A stretch of 64,000 nt of DNA from an uncultured Bacteroidales bacterium (lineage in GTDB: Bacteria; Bacteroidota; Bacteroidia; Bacteroidales; UBA1715), in NCBI GenBank assembly GCA_937892155.1, contig CALAUG010000061.1, forward strand, positions 1 through 64,000, given 5' to 3'. Within the stretch, counting starts at the first letter, position 1. Each line of letters starts with the position of its first letter. Made by a program: the position numbers and the translations under genes. The notes under the pieces were generated by a model, which saw nothing but the letters and a program-made list of their open reading frames with translations, did no database searches and was not told the DNA's origin. Below are positions 43,014-51,869 of the stretch, one piece after another.

Positions 43014-43661
43014 ATGAAAACATTCAAATTCAACATACAAGGAAAACCTTACGAAGTAGCGATAAACAATGTCCAAAACGGCATTGTCGACGTTGACGTG
43101 AATGGTAAAAATTTCGTCGTCGAACTCGAAAAAGAAAAAGTTGTTGTCACTCCACCGGCACAAACAGAAAAGCCACAGTTGGTTGAGCCTAAATCAACAC
43201 AAAAGCCAATGGTTCCAACACAAGGACAACCGCATACTATTATGAAAATCTTCGTTACCAGCGGTCAGTTTGTAAAACAGGGAGATAAACTGTTCACAAT
43301 GGAATCAAACGGCAAGGAATGCGACATAACAGCAGATAAAGATGGCGTAGTTGAAAGAATCAACGTAGTTGTCGGTCAAAATCTACCAAACGAAGGAGCT
43401 TCAATAGAATTGAATGCATGCGGACAATCAACTGGAAATTTTTCGACAGAAAACGCGACACCCGCACCACTTCCAGGGACTATAGTACAAATTATGCTAC
43501 CAGAAGGTTCTGCCGTAAAAGCTGGAGACATTGTTCTTACGATGGATTCCATGAAAATGGTAAACAACGTTCTTGCCGACAAAGCGGGAACAATCACCCA
43601 CATGATTGTGAAAGAACGCCAGGCTGTTTTGGAAGGCGACCCATTATTTATCATTGAGTAA
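43014..43661 (+). CDS. Biotin carboxyl carrier protein with two lipoyl-like domains
   Basis: This 215-residue protein begins with the KFNIQGKPYEVAINNVQNG domain usual for decarboxylase gamma subunits, then a Pro/Gln linker. The C-terminal carrier domain has the biotinylation motif DSMKM with the acceptor K181, 34 residues from the end as expected. Unusually, a second hammerhead-like domain precedes it (about residues 73-133: GQFVKQGDKLFTMES, NGKECDITADKDGVVERI), in which the EAMKM motif is replaced by ESNGKE. It starts one base after the epsilon-like gene. Confidence 0.88.
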   Translation: MKTFKFNIQGKPYEVAINNVQNGIVDVDVNGKNFVVELEKEKVVVTPPAQTEKPQLVEPKSTQKPMVPTQGQPHTIMKIFVTSGQFVKQGDKLFTMESNGKECDITADKDGVVERINVVVGQNLPNEGASIELNACGQSTGNFSTENATPAPLPGTIVQIMLPEGSAVKAGDIVLTMDSMKMVNNVLADKAGTITHMIVKERQAVLEGDPLFIIE

Positions 43662-43683
43662 TTGCATTTAAATCAAAAAAAAG

Positions 43684-43691
43684 TATATTTG
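43684..43691 (+). promoter_or_regulatory. -7 box just before the first FKBP gene
   Basis: TATATTTG matches TAnnTTTG and ends six bases before the ATG at 43698, with TTG at 43663-43665 at about the right distance for the -33 box. Transcription would begin at or next to the start codon, giving a leaderless or nearly leaderless mRNA. This supports the ATG at 43698 over any upstream start. Confidence 0.5.
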
Positions 43692-43697
43692 CTCAAT

Positions 43698-44519
43698 ATG
43701 ACGAATTTAAAAAACATAAAATCTATTTCTATCGCAATTTGCTTCGCTGTATCTTGTTTTTACGCTTGCAGCAACAATTCAAAGAATGACGAAAAAATTG
43801 TCGTTACGAAAATGGATTCAATTTCGTACGGATTGGGCGTTGCTTTTGCACAAAAAATTCCTCAAAATTTACAAGACAACAAAATAGAAGAAGTTGACTT
43901 TGAGTATTTCCTACAAGGAATTATTGACTACTTTGATAAAGATGTTGATCTAAAAATAACAGAAGAAGAATCAAACAAAATTCTGCGAACCGTTCTTGAA
44001 GCACAGGCACGCCAGGAGCAGGAAGAATTTTTACAAGCAAACGAGCCTAACATTCAAAAAGGTGAAACATTTTTGGAAAAGAACAAGCAACAAACAACAG
44101 ATGTTATAGAAGTAAAGAAAGGATTACAATATAAGATTGTTGACTTGGGTTGGGGAAAGCTCTCTCCTATTTTAACTGATACAATTTTCATCACATTTAA
44201 AGTGTACAACACCAACAATGTAGAGGTGTACAACAGCAATGGACAAGTAAAATTATTCTTGGGTGGAGCTATACCAGCACTACAAGAAGTATTGCCCAAA
44301 ATTAAAACTGGTGGAAATGTCCGCATTTACACATCGCACGAGTACGCATACGGCTCAACAGTCTATAAACAAGATTTAGTAAAGCCATACGAGACATTAA
44401 TTTTTGATGTAACCGTCAACAAAATCCGCCTAAACGCAGAACGTTTGGCAGAATTCAACAAATTAGTGGAGAAAGAACAAGCACAATTACAAACACAAGA
44501 ACAACAAATTAATAATTAA
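43698..44519 (+). CDS. FKBP-fold lipoprotein, probably inactive as isomerase
   Basis: This 273-residue lipoprotein (lipobox CFYAC) has an FkpA-like N-terminal helical dimerisation region (DSISYGLGVAFAQKIPQNLQ) and a C-terminal FKBP domain (KGLQYKIVDLGWG, then EYAYGSTV). Key active-site residues of FKBPs are missing: the FD of the flap reads VYNS and the GW pair is replaced by PALQEV. It probably acts as a chaperone rather than a prolyl isomerase. It is followed five bases later by a second FKBP gene. Confidence 0.8.
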   Translation: MTNLKNIKSISIAICFAVSCFYACSNNSKNDEKIVVTKMDSISYGLGVAFAQKIPQNLQDNKIEEVDFEYFLQGIIDYFDKDVDLKITEEESNKILRTVLEAQARQEQEEFLQANEPNIQKGETFLEKNKQQTTDVIEVKKGLQYKIVDLGWGKLSPILTDTIFITFKVYNTNNVEVYNSNGQVKLFLGGAIPALQEVLPKIKTGGNVRIYTSHEYAYGSTVYKQDLVKPYETLIFDVTVNKIRLNAERLAEFNKLVEKEQAQLQTQEQQINN

Positions 44520-44524
44520 ATAAA

Positions 44525-45250
44525 ATGAAGTCATTTTTTAAAGTAATCGGTATTGTAGGAGTTTCAGCAAGTTTATTATGTTCCTGCAAAGGCAAACAAG
44601 AATCAACAGAATTAAACGATTTACGCGATAGTGCAAGTTATTGCATTGGATTTGTTCTAGGAACTAATTTGGCACAACAAAACATGGATTCCATCAATTT
44701 AGCAGCATTCAACAAAGGTTTCCAAGAAGCAAAAACGCCTGATGATTTTAAGATCAACAAAGAAGAAATCAACAACATCGTAAACGATTTCGTCCTTTCT
44801 GTATTACGTAATCAATATTCTTCACAAATCGAAGAAAGTGAAAATTTCTTACAGACCAATGGTGCAAAAGCAGGCGTAACAACGACTGCTAGCGGTCTTC
44901 AATATGAAATTCTTCAAGAAGGAAATGGTCCAAAACCAAATCTATATGACACAGTTGTTGTAAAATACGAAGGTAAATTCCTTGATGGAACAATATTCGA
45001 CAAAACTATGGACAGCGAACCAGCTCGTTTTGCATTAATCCCAGGTTATTTAATTGAAGGCTGGATAGAAGCATTTCCATTATTGAAAGAAGGAACTAAA
45101 GCAAAAATCGTTGTTCCTTACGAATTGGGATATGGCGAAGGCGGATTTCAATCAATTCCTCCTTTTTCTACGCTGGTTTTTGATGCAGAACTAGTAAAAG
45201 TTATCAAGGGTAAAGCACCTGAAGCCTCACAAATGCCTCAATTTGAATAA
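44525..45250 (+). CDS. FKBP-type peptidyl-prolyl isomerase lipoprotein
   Basis: This 241-residue lipoprotein (LLCSC lipobox) speeds cis-trans isomerisation of prolyl bonds in envelope proteins. The N-terminal helical domain (SASYCIGFVLGTNLAQQ) is FkpA/Mip-like. The FKBP domain keeps the catalytic residues: VVVKYEGKFLDGTIFDKT, IEGWIEAFPLLKEG, YELGYGEGGFQSIPPFSTLVF. It is the only one of three FKBP-fold genes here with all of these. A terminator follows. Confidence 0.92.
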   Translation: MKSFFKVIGIVGVSASLLCSCKGKQESTELNDLRDSASYCIGFVLGTNLAQQNMDSINLAAFNKGFQEAKTPDDFKINKEEINNIVNDFVLSVLRNQYSSQIEESENFLQTNGAKAGVTTTASGLQYEILQEGNGPKPNLYDTVVVKYEGKFLDGTIFDKTMDSEPARFALIPGYLIEGWIEAFPLLKEGTKAKIVVPYELGYGEGGFQSIPPFSTLVFDAELVKVIKGKAPEASQMPQFE

Positions 45251-45268
45251 CAGAAACGCAATACGATT

Positions 45269-45300
45269 AAAGTTCGTATGTTCACTCGTACGAACTTTTT
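45269..45300 (+). terminator. Rho-independent terminator after the FKBP pair
   Basis: AAAGTTCGTA, ten-base loop, TACGAACTTT and Ts. It lies 15 bases ahead of rfbA. Confidence 0.88.
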
Positions 45301-45315
45301 CTATATATAAAGATT

Positions 45316-46194
45316 ATGAAAGGTATTATTTTAGCAGGTGGTTCAGGAACACGATTGTATCCAATCACGAAAAGTATTTCCAAGCAATTGGTTCCTATCT
45401 ACAATAAACCAATGATATACTATCCTCTATCGGTTTTACTATTGGCCGATATTAAAGATATTCTCATAATCACAACCCCCGAAGACCAAGCAATGTTCCA
45501 ACGCCTGTTGGGCGATGGTTCTCAATGGGGAATCAACTTGCAATATGCAATACAACCATCTCCCGACGGACTTGCACAGGCTTTTTTAATCGGAGAAGAT
45601 TTCATCGGTAACGATTCTTGTTGTTTAGTTTTAGGAGACAATATATTTTTCGGACACGATTTTGGAAAAACACTTGCACAAACAGCGAAACTAACAAAAG
45701 GTGCGACTGTATTTGGTTACTATGTGAATGATCCTAAACGGTACGGTGTCGTTGAATTTGACGAAAACAGAAAAGTATTATCGCTGGAAGAAAAACCTCT
45801 ACAACCTAAATCAAATTACGCAGTAACAGGATTATATTTTTACGACAATACCGTCGTTAACAAGGCGAAAAGTTTAAAGCCATCGGCACGTGGAGAATTG
45901 GAAATTACAGACTTAAACAAACTGTATCTTGCAGAAAAAACATTGGACGTAAAGTTACTCGGACGTGGTATTGCCTGGCTTGATACTGGAACACACGATA
46001 GTCTTTTGGAAGCATCAAACTATGTATCCGCAATAGAAAATCGCCAGGGACTTATGGTTGCCTGTCTGGAAGAAATTGCTTTTTCCAAAAACTATATCAC
46101 CAAAGAGCAACTACTCAAATTGGCAGAGCCATTAAAGAAAAACGAATACGGTCAATATCTCATCAAGATTGCGAATCATAAAATATTAGACTAA
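45316..46194 (+). CDS. rfbA: Glucose-1-phosphate thymidylyltransferase
   Basis: This 292-residue enzyme makes dTDP-glucose, the first step of dTDP-rhamnose synthesis for surface polysaccharide. It has the nucleotide loop GIILAGGSGTRLYPIT, the SKQLVPIYNKPMIYYPLS block, GDNIFFGHDF and the EEKPLQPKSNYAVTGLYFYD segment. Full length. It overlaps rfbC by one base. The genes rfbB and rfbD needed for the pathway are not in the window. Confidence 0.97.
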   Translation: MKGIILAGGSGTRLYPITKSISKQLVPIYNKPMIYYPLSVLLLADIKDILIITTPEDQAMFQRLLGDGSQWGINLQYAIQPSPDGLAQAFLIGEDFIGNDSCCLVLGDNIFFGHDFGKTLAQTAKLTKGATVFGYYVNDPKRYGVVEFDENRKVLSLEEKPLQPKSNYAVTGLYFYDNTVVNKAKSLKPSARGELEITDLNKLYLAEKTLDVKLLGRGIAWLDTGTHDSLLEASNYVSAIENRQGLMVACLEEIAFSKNYITKEQLLKLAEPLKKNEYGQYLIKIANHKILD

Positions 46195-46748
46195 TGGAAG
46201 TTACCAAAACTAATATAGAAGGCGTATATATAATTGAACCAAAGGTTTTTAAAGATCAACGCGGATACTTTTTTGAAAGCTATAATCAGTTATCATTAAG
46301 TGAATTTGGCATTTCATATACATTCGTCCAAGACAATCAATCAAAATCATCATACGGTGTTATACGTGGACTTCATTTTCAAAAACCACCACACGCACAA
46401 ACCAAGTTGTTGCGCGTTGTACAAGGTCGCATTATTGATGTTGCTGTTGACATACGTAAAGGCTCTCCAACCTATGGAAAACACGTTGCTGTAGAACTTA
46501 ACGAAGATAATTTCAAACAACTATTGATACCTGCAGGTTTCGCCCACGGATTTTCCGTTTTAAGTGACACTGCAATTGTGCAATACAAATGCACCGACTA
46601 CTACCACCCAGAAACCGAAGGCGGTATATTATTCAATGACAAAGATTTAGACATAAACTGGGATATTCCGTTAGATGAATCTGTTATTTCCGAGAAAGAT
46701 TTAAAACATCCATCTTTTGCCGATTTTAATTCACCATTTTCATTCTAA
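46194..46748 (+). CDS. rfbC: dTDP-4-dehydrorhamnose 3,5-epimerase
   Basis: This 184-residue cupin-fold epimerase acts on dTDP-4-keto-6-deoxyglucose. Family marks are DQRGYFFESYNQ, VQDNQSKSSYGVIRGLHFQ (catalytic His), VQGRIIDVAVDIRKGSPTYGK and LLIPAGFAHGFSVLS. It follows rfbA in one operon and is separated by three bases from a lipoprotein gene. Confidence 0.96.
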   Translation: MEVTKTNIEGVYIIEPKVFKDQRGYFFESYNQLSLSEFGISYTFVQDNQSKSSYGVIRGLHFQKPPHAQTKLLRVVQGRIIDVAVDIRKGSPTYGKHVAVELNEDNFKQLLIPAGFAHGFSVLSDTAIVQYKCTDYYHPETEGGILFNDKDLDINWDIPLDESVISEKDLKHPSFADFNSPFSF

Positions 46749-46751
46749 CTA

Positions 46752-47114
46752 ATGAAAAAAATAATTGTCATATTAGGTTGTATGTTTTTTATTGCTTGTT
46801 CCAAAGAAATAAAAAACGGTCCATACGTTTATTTTGCAAATCAAAGCGAACTTCCGGACACAATCAACACAGCCACTGATTCAATCGTAACTTTTGAAAT
46901 ATCGGCCATTGGAAACGGTTATAAAGTCAATCGAATTCAATTATTCGTCAACCAATCTGAATATTACGACACAACTTTTGATGGAATAGATTCCATTTTG
47001 GTATCATACGATATGAATTTCAAAGGGAAATTAAGAACCCAAAATGTACTGATACAAGCAACCGACGAAAAAGAAATGATAGCAACACAAACCACGTCTA
47101 TATTTGCGAAATGA
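46752..47114 (+). CDS. Small lipoprotein
   Basis: This 120-residue lipoprotein (FFIAC lipobox, then SKEIKNG) is beta-rich, with a segment pattern (VTFEISAIGNGYKVNRIQLFV, then FKGKLRTQNVLIQATD) that could be one Ig-like domain. It is not recognised. Its stop overlaps the next gene by four bases (ATGA), so it is translated with the GldI-like FKBP and may work with it at the envelope. Confidence 0.6.
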   Translation: MKKIIVILGCMFFIACSKEIKNGPYVYFANQSELPDTINTATDSIVTFEISAIGNGYKVNRIQLFVNQSEYYDTTFDGIDSILVSYDMNFKGKLRTQNVLIQATDEKEMIATQTTSIFAK

Positions 47115-47647
47115 GAAGAAATTTTTTCAGATTATTAGTTTTCTGTGGATTATGCGTTTTAATTTCGTGCAATACAAAGCCTAAAAGAGTTGTTACAGCC
47201 GAAGATATACGCAAATATGAAGAACGTAACATAGAAGTAAACCGTGAGATTGTAAAACTCAAACAAGACACTATCAGGCAGTTTGTAGAAGACAATAATT
47301 TATCAATGCAAAAAACTGGTAGTGGTTTGTGGTATTCTATACAACCGAGCGGTGATACGATGCGCATACAAAAGAATGATATTGTTAGACTATCCTACTC
47401 CCTTTCACTGCTTAACGGTAAATATTGTTATTCTTCGGATTCTTTAGGTGTTAAAGAATTTAAAGTAGGACAAGGCGGTGTGGAATCAGGATTGGAAGAA
47501 GCAATATTACTTTTGCATAAAGGAGATACCGCAGATTTAATTATTCCTCCACATTTAGCACACGGACTGATTGGCGACCAAAACAAAATACCGGTGCTGG
47601 CAATACTACGCTACAACATAGTTGTGCAAGATGTAAAGAGAAATTAG
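47111..47647 (+). CDS. GldI-like FKBP-fold lipoprotein
   Basis: This 178-residue lipoprotein (CVLISC lipobox) has an N-terminal helix (EERNIEVNREIVKLKQD) and an FKBP domain (SGLWYSIQPSGD, NDIVRLSYSLSLLNGK, IIPPHLAHGLIGDQNKIPVLA). The layout resembles GldI, an FKBP-type lipoprotein tied to gliding motility in Flavobacteriia but found more widely. The flap FD pair is replaced by SSDS and the GW pair by SGLEEA, so isomerase activity is doubtful. A terminator follows. Confidence 0.72.
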   Translation: MRRNFFRLLVFCGLCVLISCNTKPKRVVTAEDIRKYEERNIEVNREIVKLKQDTIRQFVEDNNLSMQKTGSGLWYSIQPSGDTMRIQKNDIVRLSYSLSLLNGKYCYSSDSLGVKEFKVGQGGVESGLEEAILLLHKGDTADLIIPPHLAHGLIGDQNKIPVLAILRYNIVVQDVKRN

Positions 47648-47655
47648 AGAGAAAT

Positions 47656-47689
47656 AAAAAAGGCTATTCAAATTTGAATAGCCTTTTTT
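47656..47689 (+). terminator. Rho-independent terminator, bidirectional
   Basis: AAAAAGGCTATTCAAA is a perfect inverted repeat with TTTGAATAGCCTTTTT. It can serve both the GldI-like gene and the leftward barrel remnant. Confidence 0.92.
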
Positions 47690-47709
47690 GCATAGTGTGG
47701 TATTAAATC

Positions 47710-48186
47710 CTACAATTTGAAGATGAAACCAAGTGTAGCACCTGTTGATTGTGCACCCAATCTAAATTCATTAACTTCTTCTGCATGGTGATAGAAACCA
47801 ACTGACAAGAAGTTCATACCAAACTCAAGATTGAAATGATCAGACACTTCGTAAGAAAGAACTGGAGTTACTACAAAATCAACAAACATATCTGACTTTA
47901 CTGAAGTTTCTACACCTGCTACACCATTTGTAAATTTTGATTTTCCAAGACCTACAGTACCTTCTGCCATTACAGAGAAGTCACCTATTTCAGCAAATGC
48001 ATAACGAGCAAATGGAGCTACAGACCAACTAAGAGTTTTGTCGAAATTATCTTTATCATCTTTGTCTTTTGTCTTATCGAATCCAAGGTATAAGTTTGCA
48101 CCAACAGAGAACTTGTCATTGATACCAAAACCTACTTTTGGAGCAATTTGAGTAGAAAATGTTTTTTTTCTGCCCTGAAATGCTAA
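47710..48186 (-). pseudogene. 5'-truncated outer-membrane beta-barrel gene
   Basis: The minus-strand frame is open from 48186 to a TAG at 47710 (158 codons). Its translation is a typical small barrel: FSTQIAPKVGFGINDKFSVG, LSWSVAPFARYAFAEIGDFS, DHFNLEFGMNFLSVGFYHH, ending GATLGFIFKL. There is no signal peptide: a TAG (48189-48187) closes the frame just ahead of the first barrel strand, and the first ATG is at 47970 in mid-barrel. A run of eight As on the coding strand (about 48163-48170) offers a frameshift alternative, but no leader was found in the other frames. Confidence 0.65.
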
Positions 48187-48251
48187 CTAAAATTGAGGAT
48201 AACTTGTGTATTTTTTCAGCATCCAAGGGTGCCGTATTAGTAATAATTTGT

Positions 48252-48259
48252 TAACTTTG
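48252..48259 (+). promoter_or_regulatory. -7 box of the rnf operon
   Basis: TAACTTTG is a perfect TAnnTTTG match, 52 bases before the rnfC ATG. A second near match (TAATTTGT) overlaps it upstream. A -33 box is not obvious. Its position shows that transcription can begin at rnfC, with no rnfB ahead. Confidence 0.5.
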
Positions 48260-48311
48260 TTGAATAAAGAATTTTTAAACAATATTTATTAATAGGTAAA
48301 CCTTTTGAATC

Positions 48312-49640
48312 ATGAAGACTTTTAAAATTGGTGGAATTCATCCGAAAGAAAACAAATTATCAAAAGGTAAGCAAATTGAAGTTGCTCCTATTCCCGAACT
48401 TGTGATGATTCCAATGTCACAACACATTGGAGCGCCAGCAAAACCTATTGTTGCCGTCGGCGACCACGTGAAAGTTGGAACAAAAATCGGTGAAAGTGCC
48501 GGTTTTGTTTCGGCAAACATCTATTCATCAATTTCGGGAACCATAGAAAAGATTGACAACCTACCCGACGCATCAGGATTCAAAAAACAGACAATCATCA
48601 TTAAAAGTGACGGAAACGATGAATGGGAAGAATCAATTGACAAATCAACCGAATTACAAAAAGAAACATCGTTAACGCCAGACGAGATAAAAGCCAAAAT
48701 CATTGAAGCTGGTATTGTCGGTATGGGCGGTGCTACATTTCCTCTTGGCGTAAAACTTTCACCACCAAACGATGTAAAAATCACACACTTGCTGGTCAAC
48801 GGCGTGGAATGTGAGCCATATCTTACAGCCGACCATGCACTTATGCTTGAAAAAACTGAGGAAATCTGCGTCGGCATCGAACTTTTGAAAAAAGTTTTGG
48901 GCATCAACGTGGCTCTTGTCGGCATCGAAAACAACAAACCTGATGCAATACAAAAAATGCGTGAAGCAGCTGCTCAATATAAAGGAACAGAGATTGTACC
49001 GCTCAAAGTGAAATATCCGCAAGGAAGTGAAAAACATTTGATTCAAGCTCTTATGGGCGTTGAAGTACCTTCACGTAAACTACCTGCATCGGTTGGAGCT
49101 ATCGTTTGTAATATCGCGACTGTTTTCGCTGTTTACGAGGCTGTTATAAAAAACAAACCTCTTTTTGAAAGAATTGTAACCGTTACAGGAACAAGCGTAA
49201 AAAATCCATCAAATCTTTTAGTTCGGTTAGGAACACGCACAGGTGATTTATTTCCATTGGTTGGTGGAATTCCAGAAGATACCGACAAAATCATCTCTGG
49301 TGGTCCTATGATGGGAAAAGCAATCAGTTCCGTGGAAGTTCCTATAATGAAAGGTTCTTCGGGCGTTGTTTGCATGAGTGAAAAAGAAGCTCACCGACAC
49401 AAAGAAGGCAACTGCATCCGTTGCGGACGATGCGTAGATGGTTGTCCTATGGGACTTGAACCATATTTACTCTACACATTGGCTAAAAAATCAATGATTA
49501 CAGAATTAACAGAACATAATATAACAGAATGTATTGCTTGTGGTTCCTGCAGTTTCTCGTGCCCTGCACACAAACCGCTCCACGACTACATTCGTTTAGG
49601 CAAAGCCAAAGCTATTCAAGCAACCATGGCAAAAAAATAA
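48312..49640 (+). CDS. rnfC: Rnf electron transport complex subunit C
   Basis: This 442-residue peripheral subunit receives electrons at the cytoplasmic face. The start is KIGGIHPKENKLSKGKQ, followed by an NADH/FMN-binding region (GIVGMGGATFPLGVKL, VNGVECEPYLTADH), a SLBB-like part and two C-terminal 4Fe-4S motifs (CIRCGRCVDGCPMG and CIACGSCSFSCPAHK). It heads the operon here; in Bacteroides rnfB normally precedes it. It lies 24 bases before rnfD. Confidence 0.96.
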   Translation: MKTFKIGGIHPKENKLSKGKQIEVAPIPELVMIPMSQHIGAPAKPIVAVGDHVKVGTKIGESAGFVSANIYSSISGTIEKIDNLPDASGFKKQTIIIKSDGNDEWEESIDKSTELQKETSLTPDEIKAKIIEAGIVGMGGATFPLGVKLSPPNDVKITHLLVNGVECEPYLTADHALMLEKTEEICVGIELLKKVLGINVALVGIENNKPDAIQKMREAAAQYKGTEIVPLKVKYPQGSEKHLIQALMGVEVPSRKLPASVGAIVCNIATVFAVYEAVIKNKPLFERIVTVTGTSVKNPSNLLVRLGTRTGDLFPLVGGIPEDTDKIISGGPMMGKAISSVEVPIMKGSSGVVCMSEKEAHRHKEGNCIRCGRCVDGCPMGLEPYLLYTLAKKSMITELTEHNITECIACGSCSFSCPAHKPLHDYIRLGKAKAIQATMAKK

Positions 49641-49663
49641 CGTTGAATGAAAAACAAACAACT

Positions 49664-50632
49664 ATGTTAACAGTCTCATCTTCACCGCACTATCAGTCAG
49701 AAACAAGTACACAACGTTTGATGTGTAATGTTTTGATAGCATTGGTGCCAGCTTTCATATTTTCAATAGTAGTTTTCGGCATTTCGTCGTTAATACTGAC
49801 GCTGACTGCCGTTGCTTCATGTTTATTTTTTGAATTTGTCATCAACAAATGGCTTTTCAAAAAAGAAGATTGTTCAATAAAAGATTGTTCAGCCATCATT
49901 ACGGGTGTATTACTGTCGTTTAACCTACCTAACACATTGCCGTTGTGGATGGTCGTAATCGGTAGTTTGGTGGCAATTGGAATTGCAAAAATGTCGTTTG
50001 GCGGACTAGGCTGTAACATTTTCAACCCAGCATTGGTTGGACGTGTGTTTTTGCTTGTCTCCTTCCCTGTTGACATGACAAGCTGGTCTAAAGTTACTGA
50101 TTATGCAGTTGATGGTACAACAGGCGCCACGCCACTTGGATTAATCAAAGAAACGATAAAAAGTGGCAACACAATTTCACAAATTAATTTGCCTTCAATG
50201 CAAGATATGTTCATCGGGAATATTGGCGGTAGTCTTGGTGAAATCTCCGTAATAGCATTGGTAATCGGTGGTTTATATCTTATTTTCTCAAAAACAATTT
50301 CGTGGCACATTCCAGTAGCAGTTTTGGGAACAATGTTTATTTTCTCAGGAATACTTTATTTGGCAAATCCAGAACTGAATGCAAATCCTCTATTCCACAT
50401 CTGTTCCGGTGGTGCAATGCTTGGTGCTATTTTTATGGCAACAGATTACGCCACATCACCAATGACAAAACTTGGAAAAATCATCTTTGGTGTCGGAATT
50501 GGATTGCTAACAATAATAATAAGACGATTTGGTGCATATCCAGAAGGTATGTCATTCGCCATATTGATTATGAACGCGTTAGTTCCACTTATCAATAAAA
50601 TTCAACCACGCTTTTACGGCAGTAATAAATAA
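49664..50632 (+). CDS. rnfD: Rnf electron transport complex subunit D
   Basis: This 322-residue membrane subunit carries covalent FMN. It has about nine membrane helices, the conserved SPH segment near the start (SSSPHYQSETSTQRLM) and the flavinylation motif TGATPLG with its Thr. The ATG at 49664 is chosen because the longer frame would overlap rnfC by 110 bases. It works with RnfC, G, E and A in sodium or proton translocation coupled to ferredoxin:NAD+ oxidoreduction. Confidence 0.95.
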   Translation: MLTVSSSPHYQSETSTQRLMCNVLIALVPAFIFSIVVFGISSLILTLTAVASCLFFEFVINKWLFKKEDCSIKDCSAIITGVLLSFNLPNTLPLWMVVIGSLVAIGIAKMSFGGLGCNIFNPALVGRVFLLVSFPVDMTSWSKVTDYAVDGTTGATPLGLIKETIKSGNTISQINLPSMQDMFIGNIGGSLGEISVIALVIGGLYLIFSKTISWHIPVAVLGTMFIFSGILYLANPELNANPLFHICSGGAMLGAIFMATDYATSPMTKLGKIIFGVGIGLLTIIIRRFGAYPEGMSFAILIMNALVPLINKIQPRFYGSNK

Positions 50633-50637
50633 CGACT

Positions 50638-51252
50638 ATGGCAAGAATTGAATCATCACTCAAAAATATGGTTATCACCCTGTTCGTGATAACTCTCGTA
50701 GCCGGACTTTCGCTTGGTTTAGTTCAACATATTACGAAAGAACCTATAGCAAAAGCACAGCAAGAAAAGCAAATCAAAGCAATTTCGGACGTCGTTCCTG
50801 AATTCGACAACAATCCGTTGGAAAATAAAGAACGTCTTGCCGTTGATGACGATAGTTTGGACGTGTATATAGCAACAAAAGACGACGAAATTGTTGGTTA
50901 CGCAATATTAAGTTCCACAACTTCGGGATTTGGCGGTTTAGTTCAAATTATGGTTGGTTTCAATCCCGACGGAACAATTTACAACACGGCCGTAGTTTCT
51001 CACCAAGAAACGCCTGGTTTAGGTGACCAAATGACAACAGAAAAATTTCGCAGTCAATTCAAGAATTTTGACCTGACACAGAAAAAAGCCATCGTAAAGA
51101 AAGACGGTGGCGACGTTGACGCAATCACTGCTGCGACGATTAGTTCCCGCGCTTTTTGTTCAACCATTCGCAAAGCATATAATGCTTATGCTCAATTAAA
51201 TAACGCAACTACAAATACGGATGCACAATCTGGTGCAACTAAACACGAATAA
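50638..51252 (+). CDS. rnfG: Rnf electron transport complex subunit G
   Basis: This 204-residue protein has one N-terminal membrane helix (MVITLFVITLVAGLSLGLV) and an exported FMN-binding domain with GFGGLVQIMVGFNPDGTIY, QETPGLGDQM and the flavinylation segment DAITAATISSRA. The usual SGAT reads TAAT here, a small change. It lies five bases after rnfD. Confidence 0.94.
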   Translation: MARIESSLKNMVITLFVITLVAGLSLGLVQHITKEPIAKAQQEKQIKAISDVVPEFDNNPLENKERLAVDDDSLDVYIATKDDEIVGYAILSSTTSGFGGLVQIMVGFNPDGTIYNTAVVSHQETPGLGDQMTTEKFRSQFKNFDLTQKKAIVKKDGGDVDAITAATISSRAFCSTIRKAYNAYAQLNNATTNTDAQSGATKHE

Positions 51253-51256
51253 CGCT

Positions 51257-51847
51257 ATGGCTGATATTAAAAATCTAACACGAGGAATCATAAAGGAGAA
51301 CCCGACATTCGTTCTTCTTTTAGGTATGTGCCCTACCCTTGGCGTCACAACTTCGGGAATAAATGGTTTAGGAATGGGATTGGCGACAATGTTCGTTCTA
51401 ATCCTTTCAAACTGCTTTATTTCCATGCTGAAAAATGTCATTCCCGACAAAGTACGTATTCCAGCATATATTGTCATAATCGCATCATTTGTGACGATTG
51501 TGCAATTACTTATGGAAGCATACGTACCATCGTTATACGAAACCTTAGGTTTGTACATTCCGTTGATTGTGGTAAACTGTATCATTCTCGGCCGTGCCGA
51601 ATCATTTGCCAACAAAAACGGTGTAGTCGATTCTATTTTCGATGGAATCGGAATGGGCTTAGGTTTCACGTTAGGTTTGACAATCCTTGGCTTAGTTCGC
51701 GAAATATTAGGTTCTGGAACATTTTTCGGTTATAATTTCTTCAATTTATTTGGTGTAGAAGATCCCAAAATGATGTTGGTATTTATTCTACCTCCGGGAG
51801 CATTTTTAGTTCTCGCCTACTTAATCGCAATCATTAGAAAAAACTAA
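51257..51847 (+). CDS. rnfE: Rnf electron transport complex subunit E
   Basis: This 196-residue integral membrane protein has six helices and the family marks KENPTFVLLLGMCPTLGVTT, CIILGRAESFANKNG and the later GMGLGFTLGLTILGLVREILG. The ATG at 51257 avoids overlap with rnfG. RnfE and RnfA form the inverted pair thought to bind the 2Fe-2S centre between them. Confidence 0.95.
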   Translation: MADIKNLTRGIIKENPTFVLLLGMCPTLGVTTSGINGLGMGLATMFVLILSNCFISMLKNVIPDKVRIPAYIVIIASFVTIVQLLMEAYVPSLYETLGLYIPLIVVNCIILGRAESFANKNGVVDSIFDGIGMGLGFTLGLTILGLVREILGSGTFFGYNFFNLFGVEDPKMMLVFILPPGAFLVLAYLIAIIRKN

Positions 51848-51869
51848 TCATTAACCTCAAATCACTATT

